Shown here: one piece after another, positions 43,341 to 51,546 of the stretch | Numbering within the stretch: position 1 is the first letter of the stretch | Layout of the letters: the number at the start of each line of letters is the position of its first letter | NCBI RefSeq assembly: GCF_014773485.1 | Contig: NZ_JACXBP010000009.1 | Coordinates: forward strand, 62,001-126,000 | Length of the DNA stretch: 64,000 bases | Origin: Erwinia aphidicola | GTDB lineage: Bacteria; Pseudomonadota; Gammaproteobacteria; Enterobacterales; Enterobacteriaceae | Reading direction: 5' to 3' | Made by a program: the position numbers and the translations under genes | The notes under the pieces: generated by a model | Told to the model about the DNA's origin: nothing | The model's database searches: none | Seen by the model: the letters and a program-made list of their open reading frames with translations, nothing else

Positions 43341-43955
43341 ATGAAATCACACCAACCCGGCAGCTCAGCTGGCGAAACGCCCACCTGTCAGCGCGGCTGG
43401 CATCGTAAAAAGCAGCCAGAGCAGGTGCGTGCCGCGCTTATTCAGTGTGCGGCCGAGCTGGCCGCCCGCCAGGGTCTGACCGGCGTGACCGTTCAGGCCG
43501 TCTCTGACGCCGCTGGCGTGACAAAAGGCGGATTTTTTCACCATTTTCCCCACAAGCAGGCGCTGCTGGATGCGGTGTTTGATGCCTTTATGGCCGAGCG
43601 CGAGCAGGAGATAGACGCGCTGATAGCTGCCGACCCCCATCCTGGCGGCCGCTTTACGCGGGCGTATATCACCACGGCGTTTGAGGAGATGTCCCAGCGC
43701 GGAGAGAATATTCACATTCCCCTCTCACTGTCGATGATGGCATCCCCCGCCCTGTGCCAGCGCTGGAATGAGTGGCTGGCGGGGCGTCTGCAGCAGCACC
43801 AGCTGACCGACAGTCATCCGCTGCATGAGGTGGCGCGGCTGGCGACGGACGGCGCCTGGCTGTCCGGCTCGCTGGAAGTGCACAGCGCCGTGCGCGATGC
43901 GCAGATCCTGAAAAACCATTTACTGGCCCTGACCCGAGAGAGTGAACCATCGTGA
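43341..43955 (+). CDS. TetR-family transcriptional repressor
   Basis: 204 residues from the ATG at 43341 (AAAGAG 7 nt upstream; an ATG two codons earlier is also possible). TetR helix-turn-helix: 'VRAALIQCAAELAARQGLTGVTVQAVSDAAGVTKGGFFHHFPHKQALLDAVFDAFM', with the typical 'KGGFFHHF' recognition helix, then a ligand-binding helical domain. Its TGA overlaps the next gene's GTG start, so the two regulators are co-translated. Probable autoregulation through 43307-43320. Confidence 0.92.
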   Translation: MKSHQPGSSAGETPTCQRGWHRKKQPEQVRAALIQCAAELAARQGLTGVTVQAVSDAAGVTKGGFFHHFPHKQALLDAVFDAFMAEREQEIDALIAADPHPGGRFTRAYITTAFEEMSQRGENIHIPLSLSMMASPALCQRWNEWLAGRLQQHQLTDSHPLHEVARLATDGAWLSGSLEVHSAVRDAQILKNHLLALTRESEPS

Positions 43956-44821
43956 AATCGACCTTCAAACAGGAAGTTGTTCATCAACTGCTGCACTGGC
44001 TGGAAGGGAATATCCATACGCCGCTGACGATAAATGATTTTGTGGAAAAGTCGGGCTACTCGAAATGGCATTTGCAGCGCATTTTTAAAGAAGTGACCGG
44101 GCAGAAGCTGGCGTCCTACTGTCGTCAGCGGCGGCTGACCTCCAGCGCCTTTATGCTGCGGCTGTTTGACCGGCAGATCGATTCAGTGGGCAGCGAACAC
44201 GGCTTCTCCAGCCACAATGTCTATCACAAAACCTTTAAGCGCCACTTCAACGTCACGCCCGCGCAGTATCGCGATGCGCTGCACTGGTCGTGCAAGGGGC
44301 TGTGCCCGCCAATCAACCTTAGCGCGCAATCCATACCGCAGGGAGAGCAGGTGGAGCTGTATGGGTTGCAGCTGACGGGCGCGCTAAACGAGTATGCCTT
44401 TACGCTGGCGACCATCGGTGACTTTGGCTGGTCAGCGCGTGAGCGGTTCTGGCAGGCGCGGCTGGCGGGCAGGGCCGCAAACTCCGGCACGCTGTACGGC
44501 ATGATTAACGTGGTTAAGGGCGGCCCGCGCGAAGAGGATTGTGGCACCTTGCAGTATCTGACCTGCCTGGAGGATGACGCGCCCTCAGCGGCCGCTCCGC
44601 TTATGCTTGAGATCGTCAGGCAGCCTTACCTGCACTTCACCTTTCGTGGCGATGTGCGTCACTACGCGGATTTTATTAAGCTGATTTATGAACATGCCCT
44701 GCCGACCGCCGGTGCGGTGCGCCGTGACGGCTACGACATTGAACGCATTGATGCGCAAAGTTTTGCCGCTGCGGCGGGCAAGCAGGCCCACATTGATTAT
44801 TTTGTGCCGGTGATGGTGTGA
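43952..44821 (+). CDS. Rob-like AraC regulator with GyrI-like effector domain
   Basis: 289 residues from a GTG that overlaps the TetR stop (GTGA). Unlike most AraC proteins, the DNA-binding part is N-terminal (~8-105: 'LLHWLEGNIHTPLTINDFVEKSGYSKWHLQRIFKEVTGQKLASYCRQRRL' and 'IDSVGSEHGFSSHNVYHKTFKRHFNVTPAQYR'), followed by a ~170-residue GyrI-like small-molecule domain. This is the layout and length of E. coli Rob, but the sequence is not close enough to call it rob. Paired with a TetR regulator it may govern a drug or stress response. Confidence 0.88.
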   Translation: MKSTFKQEVVHQLLHWLEGNIHTPLTINDFVEKSGYSKWHLQRIFKEVTGQKLASYCRQRRLTSSAFMLRLFDRQIDSVGSEHGFSSHNVYHKTFKRHFNVTPAQYRDALHWSCKGLCPPINLSAQSIPQGEQVELYGLQLTGALNEYAFTLATIGDFGWSARERFWQARLAGRAANSGTLYGMINVVKGGPREEDCGTLQYLTCLEDDAPSAAAPLMLEIVRQPYLHFTFRGDVRHYADFIKLIYEHALPTAGAVRRDGYDIERIDAQSFAAAAGKQAHIDYFVPVMV

Positions 44822-44837
44822 GGTGAAGTGGGGAAGC

Positions 44838-44868
44838 AGGGGGAAAACGGGCATGCCCGCCCCCTGGG
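44838..44868. repeat. REP-like palindrome
   Basis: AGGGGGAAAACGGGCATGCCCGCCCCCTGG, a member of the dispersed family, between convergent genes. Confidence 0.6.
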
Positions 44869-44901
44869 AGCCAGAGTTCGGGCATTGCCGGTGGTGCAGA
44901 A

Positions 44902-45114
44902 TTACTTAATCAGTTCAGCGGTCATGTAAACACCGTTGTTAGAGTTAGCACCGGTGATTTTGTATGAAGAAGCACCAGCCTGCTCTGCCTGTGCGGCAAT
45001 TTTTGCTTCAGCGCTGTCCAGCGTTGAACCGGTAGCGCTCACGCTCTGCGCGAAGCTGGCGAAAGAGACGGTAGAGAGTACGATAACAGCAGCAAAAGTT
45101 TTGATAGATTTCAT
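44902..45114 (-). CDS. DUF1471 (YhcN/BhsA-like) periplasmic stress protein
   Basis: 70 residues, signal peptide 'KSIKTFAAVIVLSTVSFASFAQS' followed by the short DUF1471 domain ('EAKIAAQAEQAGASSYKITGANSNNGVYMTAELIK'). Enterobacteria carry many such paralogues (BhsA, McbA, YhcN) linked to stress, biofilm and acid response. It stands alone with ~200 nt of upstream sequence. Which paralogue it is cannot be decided by eye. Confidence 0.88.
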   Translation of the reverse strand: MKSIKTFAAVIVLSTVSFASFAQSVSATGSTLDSAEAKIAAQAEQAGASSYKITGANSNNGVYMTAELIK

Positions 45115-45323
45115 CGGATAATTCCTTCATTAAGTTTGATTGGCTGGGGCAGTGTGCCCCGTTGAAAACAATGTTACGCCTGCTGAAGGAAATCTGATAG
45201 CGGAGGGTTTTGCAGAAGTTGTTCAAAATTATTGTTCAACAATTGACGCTGTTTTACGCTTAAAAAGCTGGCCTGACACACTAGACAGTTTGTGACATTT
45301 GGCCAGCCCAATCGGAACCTGAA

Positions 45324-46244
45324 TTAACGCCGCAGCGTAGTGAGGAAATGTGCTTTCACTTTCTCTGCTGCTACCGTCAGGCACAGCTTCTGGCGCGGGC
45401 AGCCAGCAAAGGGATCGTCCATGGACGCCGGGCTTTGCAGCTGGCGCAGCGTCTGGCCCCGGGAAACGCGGTCGGTGACCACGCGCACCGGGGATTCGGT
45501 CACGCCAAACCACTCCGGGTGATTAAGGTAAGCGATGGTCAGGGTATCGTGCAGCGCCATGCCCGCGATGCCCTCTTTTTGCAGGGCGTACTCCATATAG
45601 CCCTGCGAGATTGCGCTGAGTACCGGATGGTTGAGGGAGCGGATCTCATCGCTGCTGAGCTGCACCTCCAGCGTCACATCCAGCGGCAGCATCACTACCG
45701 GAATACCGCTGCACAGCACCTGATCGGCGGCGTGCGGGTCCTTCCAGATATTAAATTCCGCAAACGGCGTGACGTTGCCGGCGTGGCCGTGGCTGCCAAA
45801 CGCGCCGCCCATCATCACCAGCTGTTTAATCTGCGGGATAATATCCGGTGCCTGGTTAATCGCCGTGGCGATATTGGTCAGCGGACCGATGGCGACAATC
45901 GTCAGCGCGTCAGGATGCGCGCGCACGCTGCGGATAATAAATTCAATGGCATTTTCCGCCGCTCCGCTCCACGGGTTATCAAACACCCCGCCGAGGCCGT
46001 CGTTACCGTGTACGGCCCAGGCTGGCTCGGTGGGTTGATGCGCCAGCGGGCGCGAGCAGCCGCGATAGATTGGCACGTCGAGGTTGATTTTCTGGCTGAA
46101 CAGCCGGGCATTGCTGACCGCCTGCGCGACGGGAACATTGCCAAAAACGGTGGTAATGCCGAGGATATCTACGCTTTGCGCCGCATACGCCAGCGCAAAG
46201 GCGTCATCGACGCCAATATCGGTATCAAAGATCACTTTTTCCAT
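45324..46244 (-). CDS. Inosine-uridine-type nucleoside hydrolase
   Basis: 306 residues, cytosolic. The Ca2+-binding signature 'VIFDTDIGVDDAFALAYA' is at the N-terminus, with further ligands/active-site parts in 'AIGPLTNIATAI', 'MMGGAFGSHGHAGNVTPFAEFNIWKDPHAAD' and 'MALHDTLTIAYL' (His-Asp). It hydrolyses ribonucleosides to base and ribose in the Rih family; substrate preference is undetermined. The ATG follows AAGGAGCTTCTG. The SRPBCC gene lies 42 nt upstream on the same strand. Confidence 0.92.
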   Translation of the reverse strand: MEKVIFDTDIGVDDAFALAYAAQSVDILGITTVFGNVPVAQAVSNARLFSQKINLDVPIYRGCSRPLAHQPTEPAWAVHGNDGLGGVFDNPWSGAAENAIEFIIRSVRAHPDALTIVAIGPLTNIATAINQAPDIIPQIKQLVMMGGAFGSHGHAGNVTPFAEFNIWKDPHAADQVLCSGIPVVMLPLDVTLEVQLSSDEIRSLNHPVLSAISQGYMEYALQKEGIAGMALHDTLTIAYLNHPEWFGVTESPVRVVTDRVSRGQTLRQLQSPASMDDPFAGCPRQKLCLTVAAEKVKAHFLTTLRR

Positions 46245-46286
46245 CAGAAGCTCCTTATCCGTTGAGCGCGCATCCCTGCCTGAACA

Positions 46287-46682
46287 TCAGCGGGTCAGCA
46301 GATTATGCAGCGCCTGGAGATCGTTTTTCACCCATTCCAGTTCCTGGGCAAACTTTTCGTCCGACAGCAGCGGCTGGCGGAACAGGGTAATCAGTACCTG
46401 CGCCCCTTCTTCATTGGCGACGATACGCATCGGCACAAAAATTTCCTTGCTGTAACCGCTGTCGATGTAGTGGTCCATGATGCAAAACGGGTTGTGATCG
46501 GTGAAGCGCACCTTGACCGGGCCCTGTGGTCCACGGCCTTTCCAGACGCTGCCTTCCTGCTCCAGCGGACCCTGGCTAAGGCCGGATGCCCACTTCGGGA
46601 AGAATTCGGGTTTCCAGATCGTTTCATAGAGATCGACCCAGTTACGATGAATGGCAAGGCTAAGGGTGTGTGAGGACAGCAT
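46287..46682 (-). CDS. SRPBCC (START/polyketide-cyclase-like) family protein
   Basis: 131 residues, soluble. The pattern 'IHRNWVDLYETIWKPEFFPKWASGL' at the start and a long C-terminal helix ('SDEKFAQELEWVKNDLQALHNLL') are typical of the small SRPBCC ligand-binding fold. The ribosome site GGAGG lies 7-8 nt before the ATG. No function can be assigned; probably co-transcribed with the nucleoside hydrolase. Confidence 0.75.
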   Translation of the reverse strand: MLSSHTLSLAIHRNWVDLYETIWKPEFFPKWASGLSQGPLEQEGSVWKGRGPQGPVKVRFTDHNPFCIMDHYIDSGYSKEIFVPMRIVANEEGAQVLITLFRQPLLSDEKFAQELEWVKNDLQALHNLLTR

Positions 46683-46797
46683 TAAAAACCTCCGGTCGAT
46701 GATGATTAGCGGATTTAAACACCGGGGGCGGCGGATGAGAACCCCTGCAGCGCCTGTTATCTTGATACCACGACGCAGCTCGCAAATAAATGTCTAC

Positions 46798-46835
46798 CCG
46801 TCATTCTTCCTGCACCTCGAATTATTTAGGGTATA
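46798..46835. repeat. Remnant of the dispersed palindromic element
   Basis: 'CCGTCATTCTTCC' and 'TCGAATTATTTAGGGTATA' are outer portions of the element whose centre is preserved at 40229-40356; the hairpin centre is missing here. Confidence 0.5.
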
Positions 46836-46920
46836 AGCGATTTCAATGACCGATAACGGCTTGTTTCGACCGGCGGGTCCGCCTATAAATGATGCTTAAC
46901 TATACGGGCAGGAGAGCAGG

Positions 46921-47847
46921 GTGAAGCAACAGGATATTGGGCGACTCTTACTGCTGGCGGCCATTTGGGGCGCCAGCTTTTTATTTATGCGTGTGGCCAC
47001 GCCGGTTTTCGGCTCGCTGAATACCGCATTTCTGCGCGTGCTGTTCGGCTGCCTTGGCCTGCTGGCCCTGCTGCTGGTACTGCGCGTCAGGATAAATTTT
47101 AGCGGTAAAGCGCTGCCGGCGATGCTGCTGGGAGTGATCAATTCAGCGGTGCCCTTTGTCATGTACTGCCTGGCGGCCAAGTGGCTGCCGGCGGGTTACT
47201 CGGCGATCCTGAATGCCACCACGCCACTGATGGGCGTGCTGATTGGTGGGCTGCTGTTCTCTGAAACTTTTACCGTGCGCAAAGTGCTGGGCGTGTTAAT
47301 CGGGCTGGTGGGGATTGTGCTGCTGACGACCACCGGCAGCCTGGCGCTGTCGCATCTGGTGCTCATGGGCATTGCCGCCTGCCTGGTGGCTACCGCCTGC
47401 TATGCGATGGCCGGGTTCCTGACGAAAAAGTGGATTGGCGACCGCGGCGGAATGGATGCCAAACTGGTGGCGCTCGGCAGCCAGATCGGTGCAACGCTGT
47501 TTATGCTGCCGGTGTTTATCGGCTCGGTGGCGACCCAGCCGCCAGTGCAGTGGAACCACCCTGGCGTCTGGCTGTGCGTGCTGGCGCTCGGGCTGGTGTG
47601 TACCGCCTGGGCTTATATTCTGTTCTTCCGCCTGATTGCCGATATTGGCCCGCTGCGCACCCTGACGGTCACCTTCCTGATCCCGCCGTTTGGCGTACTG
47701 TGGGGCTATCTTTTCCTCGGTGAAACCCTCTCGGAAGGCTTTATCGCCGGGGCGCTGGTGATTATCGTCGCGGTGTGGCTGGTGACCGGTGGTGCAAAAC
47801 CCAAGGCGCAGGTCACCGCATTTACTGAAGGGCTAAAGCGGGAGTGA
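46921..47847 (+). CDS. EamA/DMT-family transporter
   Basis: 308 residues from a GTG with AGGAGAGCAGG upstream; ten transmembrane helices in two EamA halves ('LLLAAIWGASFLFMRVATPVFGSLNTAFLRV' and 'LVLMGIAACLVATACYAMAGFLTKKWIG...'). Ends with a basic tail. Probable metabolite exporter, substrate unknown. Followed by the ubiD-like gene after 86 nt containing an 8-bp inverted repeat. Confidence 0.88.
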   Translation: MKQQDIGRLLLLAAIWGASFLFMRVATPVFGSLNTAFLRVLFGCLGLLALLLVLRVRINFSGKALPAMLLGVINSAVPFVMYCLAAKWLPAGYSAILNATTPLMGVLIGGLLFSETFTVRKVLGVLIGLVGIVLLTTTGSLALSHLVLMGIAACLVATACYAMAGFLTKKWIGDRGGMDAKLVALGSQIGATLFMLPVFIGSVATQPPVQWNHPGVWLCVLALGLVCTAWAYILFFRLIADIGPLRTLTVTFLIPPFGVLWGYLFLGETLSEGFIAGALVIIVAVWLVTGGAKPKAQVTAFTEGLKRE

Positions 47848-47857
47848 AAGGGTATGT

Positions 47858-47876
47858 TGACTGAGTTTCTCAGTCA
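47858..47876. promoter_or_regulatory. 8-bp inverted repeat before the UbiD-like gene
   Basis: TGACTGAG-TTT-CTCAGTCA is a perfect inverted repeat without a T-tract, so it may be an operator or a weak terminator for the preceding transporter. Confidence 0.35.
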
Positions 47877-47933
47877 CAGGGGAGTAAAAGCTGGTCTCTC
47901 GGCAGCGACTCCCGGCCTGCCCAGGAGGGGAAA

Positions 47934-49406
47934 ATGGCAAATAGCGTTAATGACCTGCGATCCGCGCTGGCGCTGCTGGCGCAGACGCCGGGTGAGCTGG
48001 TCAGCACCGATACTGAAGTGAACCCGCACGCCGAGCTTTCCGGCGTCTATCGCTATGTCGGGGCAGGCGGCACCACGCGGCGCCCGACGCGCGCGGGGCC
48101 GGCAATGTTATTTAACAAAGTCAGAGGTTTTGACGATTTTCGCGTCGTCACCGGAGTGCTGGCATCACGCCGCCGCGTCGGGCAACTGCTCGGCTGCGAG
48201 CCTGCGCGGCTCGGGCATTTATTGATTAATTCGGTGAACAACCCGATCCCGCCAGTGCTGACCAAAGCCACCGACATCCCCTGCCAGCAGGTGATACATC
48301 TCGCCAGCGATAAAGGTTTTGACATCCGCACGCTGCTGCCTGCGCCCACTAATACTGAAGAGGACGCCGGCCCCTACTTTACCATGGGGTTGTGCTACGC
48401 CAGCGACCCGCAAACCGGCGAATCGGACATCACCATTCACCGCCTGTGTATACAGGGGCGCGATGAACTGTCGATCTATTTTGTTCCCGGCCGTCATATT
48501 GATGCGTTTCGCCAGAAGGCCGAAGCCGCCGGGAAAGCCCTGCCAATCACCATCAGCATCGGCGTCGATCCGGCGATTTATATCGGTGCCTGTTTCGAAC
48601 CGCCAACCACACCGCTCGGCTTCGACGAGTTGTGCGTGGCCGGCGCGCTGCGCGGGCAAGCGGTAGAGCTGGCGCAGGCGGTGTCGGTGGATGCGCGGGC
48701 GATTGCCCATGCCGAGGTGGTGATTGAGGGCGAGCTGCTCCCCACTGTGCGCGTGCGCGAGGACCAGAACACGAATACGGGTAAGGCGATGCCGGAGTTC
48801 CCGGGCTATACCGGCGCGGCAAACGCCTCCCTGCCGCTGATCAAGGTGAAAGCGGTCACCCATCGCCGCCACCCCATCCTGCAGCACACCCTCGGTTGCA
48901 GCGAAGAGCATGTCAATATGGCGGGTATCCCAACCGAGGCGAGCATACTCGGCATGGTGGAGCGGGCGATGCCGGGGCGTTTGCTGAACGTGTTTGCCCA
49001 CTCATCCGGCGGCGGGAAATTCCTCGCGGTGATGCAGTTTAAAAAAGCCGGACCGATGGATGAGGGGCGACAGCGGCAGGCGGCGCTGCTGGCATTCTCC
49101 GCCTTCCCCGAGCTGAAGCACGTGATGCTGGTGGACGAGGACGTGGATATTTTCGACAGCAATGACGTGCTGTGGGCGATGCAGACCCGCTATCAGGGCG
49201 ATGTCGATACCCTGTTTATCCCCGGCGTGCGCTGCCACCCGCTGGACCCGTCGCAGGTGCCGGAATTCAGCCCGTCGATCGGCGCGAAGGGGATCTCCTG
49301 CAAAACCATTTTCGACTGTACCGTGCCCTATGCGCTGAAAGATCGCTTCCAGCGCTGCCAGTTTCAGGAAGTCGACGTTAAGCGGTTTCTGCCAGATTTT
49401 GAATAA
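47934..49406 (+). CDS. UbiD-family prenyl-FMN-dependent decarboxylase
   Basis: 490 residues, ATG after AGGAGGGG. Full-length UbiD fold: N-terminal 'GVYRYVGAGGTTRRPTRAGPAMLFNKVRGFDDFRVVTGVLASRRR', central 'ISIGVDPAIYIGACFEPPTTPLGFDELCVAGALRG' and 'EVVIEGELLPTVRVREDQNTNTGKAMPEFPGYTG' (catalytic E...R...E region), C-terminal 'VMLVDEDVDIFDSNDVLWAMQTRYQGDVD'. The sequence looks more like the non-oxidative aromatic-acid decarboxylases (gallate/pyrrole-carboxylate type) than UbiD of ubiquinone synthesis. It needs prenylated FMN from a UbiX-type enzyme, which is not in the window. Confidence 0.9.
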   Translation: MANSVNDLRSALALLAQTPGELVSTDTEVNPHAELSGVYRYVGAGGTTRRPTRAGPAMLFNKVRGFDDFRVVTGVLASRRRVGQLLGCEPARLGHLLINSVNNPIPPVLTKATDIPCQQVIHLASDKGFDIRTLLPAPTNTEEDAGPYFTMGLCYASDPQTGESDITIHRLCIQGRDELSIYFVPGRHIDAFRQKAEAAGKALPITISIGVDPAIYIGACFEPPTTPLGFDELCVAGALRGQAVELAQAVSVDARAIAHAEVVIEGELLPTVRVREDQNTNTGKAMPEFPGYTGAANASLPLIKVKAVTHRRHPILQHTLGCSEEHVNMAGIPTEASILGMVERAMPGRLLNVFAHSSGGGKFLAVMQFKKAGPMDEGRQRQAALLAFSAFPELKHVMLVDEDVDIFDSNDVLWAMQTRYQGDVDTLFIPGVRCHPLDPSQVPEFSPSIGAKGISCKTIFDCTVPYALKDRFQRCQFQEVDVKRFLPDFE

Positions 49407-49409
49407 GCC

Positions 49410-49432
49410 GCAGGTCGGGCATGCCCGCCCCC
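49410..49432. repeat. REP-like palindrome abutting an antitoxin remnant
   Basis: CAGGTCGGGCATGCCCGCCCCCC, a dispersed-family unit, follows the ubiD-like stop and truncates the minus-strand remnant at 49436-49507. Confidence 0.65.
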
Positions 49433-49435
49433 CTG

Positions 49436-49507
49436 GCTGGCTTGTCCAGCGGCCTGCATCGCCAGCCGTTTCGTCTCATCATCAATGCGGAAAGGAATGG
49501 TGGGCAT
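49436..49507 (-). pseudogene. 5' remnant of a RelB/DinJ-type antitoxin gene
   Basis: Reading from an ATG at 49507, 'MPTIPFRIDDETKRLAMQAA' is the classic N-terminal ribbon of RelB/DinJ antitoxins (MPTINFRIDDETK type). The match ends after about 24 codons where the REP-like repeat begins; no helical part and no toxin gene follow. AGGAT stands upstream as a ribosome site. Confidence 0.6.
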
Positions 49508-49594
49508 GTGTCAAATCCTGGTGGTGTCGTTGGTGTTGTCATTGCGCCTGAACTCCCTGTTGCAGTCAGATTAAAATTCGTACTGATCCTGCGC

Positions 49595-49614
49595 ATTTTT
49601 ATACTTTTTTTACA
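49595..49614 (+). promoter_or_regulatory. KdpE-type operator of the kdp promoter
   Basis: ATTTTTATACTTTTTTTACA, followed by CCTCGCCC, is essentially the E. coli KdpE binding sequence upstream of kdpFABC as I recall it. It lies 82 nt before the kdpF start. Confidence 0.8.
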
Positions 49615-49695
49615 CCTCGCCCCCCTATTTTTACATCAACTTTGCACGCCGCTCGCAACAATAGCTGCAACCTGAAACGCCTCTGGAGGTGTGTT

Positions 49696-49785
49696 GTGAG
49701 CGTTGCCGTAATAAGCGGAATTGTGCTGGTCTTTATGCTGTTGGCGTACCTGGTGTATGCCCTGATCAATGCGGAGGCGTTCTGA
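49696..49785 (+). CDS. kdpF: KdpF, small K+-ATPase subunit
   Basis: 29 residues from a GTG start (GGAGGTGTGTT upstream), '[20 protein letters not shown]' then 'YALINAEAF', nearly identical in plan to E. coli KdpF. One transmembrane helix that stabilises the KdpABC complex. Its TGA overlaps the kdpA ATG. Confidence 0.93.
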   Translation: MSVAVISGIVLVFMLLAYLVYALINAEAF

Positions 49786-51458
49786 TGGCTGCCCCTGCAT
49801 TCTTACTGATTGCCAGCTATCTGGCGCTGCTGATGCTGCTGGCCCGCCCGCTGGGCAAAGGGCTGGCGCGGCTGGTGGAGGATCGCCCGTTAGCGGGCCT
49901 TGGCGCGTTTGAACGTGTGCTATGGCGCGTCAGCGGCGTGCGCCCGGCGGGCATGAACTGGCAGCGCTACCTTGTGGCTATCCTGCTGTTCAACGCCTGC
50001 GGCCTGCTGCTGCTGTTTATCCTGCTGATGAACCAGGCGTCGCTGCCGCTTAACCCGCAGCAGCTGCCCAACCTCAGCTGGCACCTGGCGCTGAATACCG
50101 CCGTTAGCTTTGTCACGAATACCAACTGGCAGGCGTACGCCGGGGAGAGCACCCTGAGCTATTTCAGCCAGATGGTTGGACTGACGGTGCAGAACTTCCT
50201 CTCTGCCGCCACCGGGATCGCCGTGGCCTTTGCGCTGATGCGCGGCTTCGTTAACCGCGCAGTGGGCGACCTCGGTAACGCCTGGCGCGATATCACGCGC
50301 ATCACGCTCTACGTGCTGCTGCCGCTGTCGCTGCTGATGGCGCTGTTCCTCGTCAGCCAGGGCGTGCTGCAAAACACCGACGGCTACCTGAGCCTGACCA
50401 CGCTGGAAGGGGTCAAGCAGACGCTGCCGATGGGGCCGGTGGCCTCGCAGGAAGCGATCAAGATGATCGGTACCAACGGCGGCGGTTTCTTTAACGCCAA
50501 CTCCGCGCACCCGTTTGAAAACCCGACCGTGTATAGCAACTTTGTGCAGATGCTGGCGATCTTCCTGATCCCAGCCGCGCTGTGCTTTGCCTTTGGCGAC
50601 GTGTTGCGCGATCGCCGTCAGGGGCACACGCTGCTGTGGGCAATGTCGCTGATGTTCCTGGGGGCGGTGGTGGTGGTGATGTGGGCCGAGCTAAATGGCA
50701 ACCCGCATTTCCTCACGCTCGGCGCCGATAGCGCCATCAATATGGAAGGTAAAGAGACGCGCTTCGGCATTCTCAACTCCAGCCTGTTTGCAGTGATCAC
50801 CACCGCGGCCTCGTGCGGGGCGGTTAACGCCATGCATGACTCGTTTACCGCGCTTGGCGGCATGGTACCGATGTGGCTGATGCAGATTGGTGAGGTGGTA
50901 TTCGGCGGCGTCGGGGCCGGGCTGTACGGCATGCTGCTGTTTGTGCTGCTGGCGGTGTTTATCGCCGGGCTGATGATCGGTCGCTCACCGGAGTACCTCG
51001 GGAAAAAAATCGACGTCTGGGAGATGAAAATGACCGCCCTGGCGATCCTCGTCACGCCTTGCCTGGTGCTGCTCGGCACCGCGCTGGCAATGATGACCGA
51101 GGCCGGGCGCAGCGGCATGGCGAACCCAGGCACCCACGGCTTCTCCGAGGTGCTGTACGCGGTGTCGTCAGCGGCGAACAACAACGGCAGCGCCTTTGCG
51201 GGCCTGAGTGCCAACACCCCGTTCTGGAACCTGCTGCTGGCGTTCTGCATGCTGGTTGGCCGCTTCGGCATCATCATTCCGGTGCTGGCGATTGCGGGTT
51301 CCCTCGCGCTGAAAAAGGTTCAGCCCGCAGGTCAGGGCACGCTGCCAACGCACGGCGTGCTGTTTATTGCCCTGCTGATTGGCACTGTGCTGCTGGTTGG
51401 TGCGCTGACCTTTATCCCGGCGCTGGCCTTAGGGCCGGTGGCGGAACACCTGAGTTAA
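49785..51458 (+). CDS. kdpA: KdpA, K+-binding channel-like subunit
   Basis: 557 residues, ten transmembrane helices in four M1-P-M2-like repeats. Selectivity-loop signatures '[38 protein letters not shown]', '[21 protein letters not shown]' and '[27 protein letters not shown]' are present. Start at 49785 by overlap with kdpF. A REP-like cluster (51460-51520) separates it from kdpB, unusual for this normally tight operon. Confidence 0.96.
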   Translation: MAAPAFLLIASYLALLMLLARPLGKGLARLVEDRPLAGLGAFERVLWRVSGVRPAGMNWQRYLVAILLFNACGLLLLFILLMNQASLPLNPQQLPNLSWHLALNTAVSFVTNTNWQAYAGESTLSYFSQMVGLTVQNFLSAATGIAVAFALMRGFVNRAVGDLGNAWRDITRITLYVLLPLSLLMALFLVSQGVLQNTDGYLSLTTLEGVKQTLPMGPVASQEAIKMIGTNGGGFFNANSAHPFENPTVYSNFVQMLAIFLIPAALCFAFGDVLRDRRQGHTLLWAMSLMFLGAVVVVMWAELNGNPHFLTLGADSAINMEGKETRFGILNSSLFAVITTAASCGAVNAMHDSFTALGGMVPMWLMQIGEVVFGGVGAGLYGMLLFVLLAVFIAGLMIGRSPEYLGKKIDVWEMKMTALAILVTPCLVLLGTALAMMTEAGRSGMANPGTHGFSEVLYAVSSAANNNGSAFAGLSANTPFWNLLLAFCMLVGRFGIIIPVLAIAGSLALKKVQPAGQGTLPTHGVLFIALLIGTVLLVGALTFIPALALGPVAEHLS

Positions 51459-51459
51459 C

Positions 51460-51520
51460 GTGGGGGTCGGGCATGCCCGACCCGCTAGCGACCATTGGGC
51501 GAGGCATGCCGCGCCCCTGG
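51460..51520. repeat. REP-like palindromes between kdpA and kdpB
   Basis: GGGGGTCGGGCATGCCCGACCC and GGGCGAGGCATGCCGCGCCCC inside the kdp operon; hairpins here could affect relative KdpA and KdpB expression or message stability. Confidence 0.75.
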
Positions 51521-51546
51521 TTATTGTCGTAAGGACGGAATGAGTC

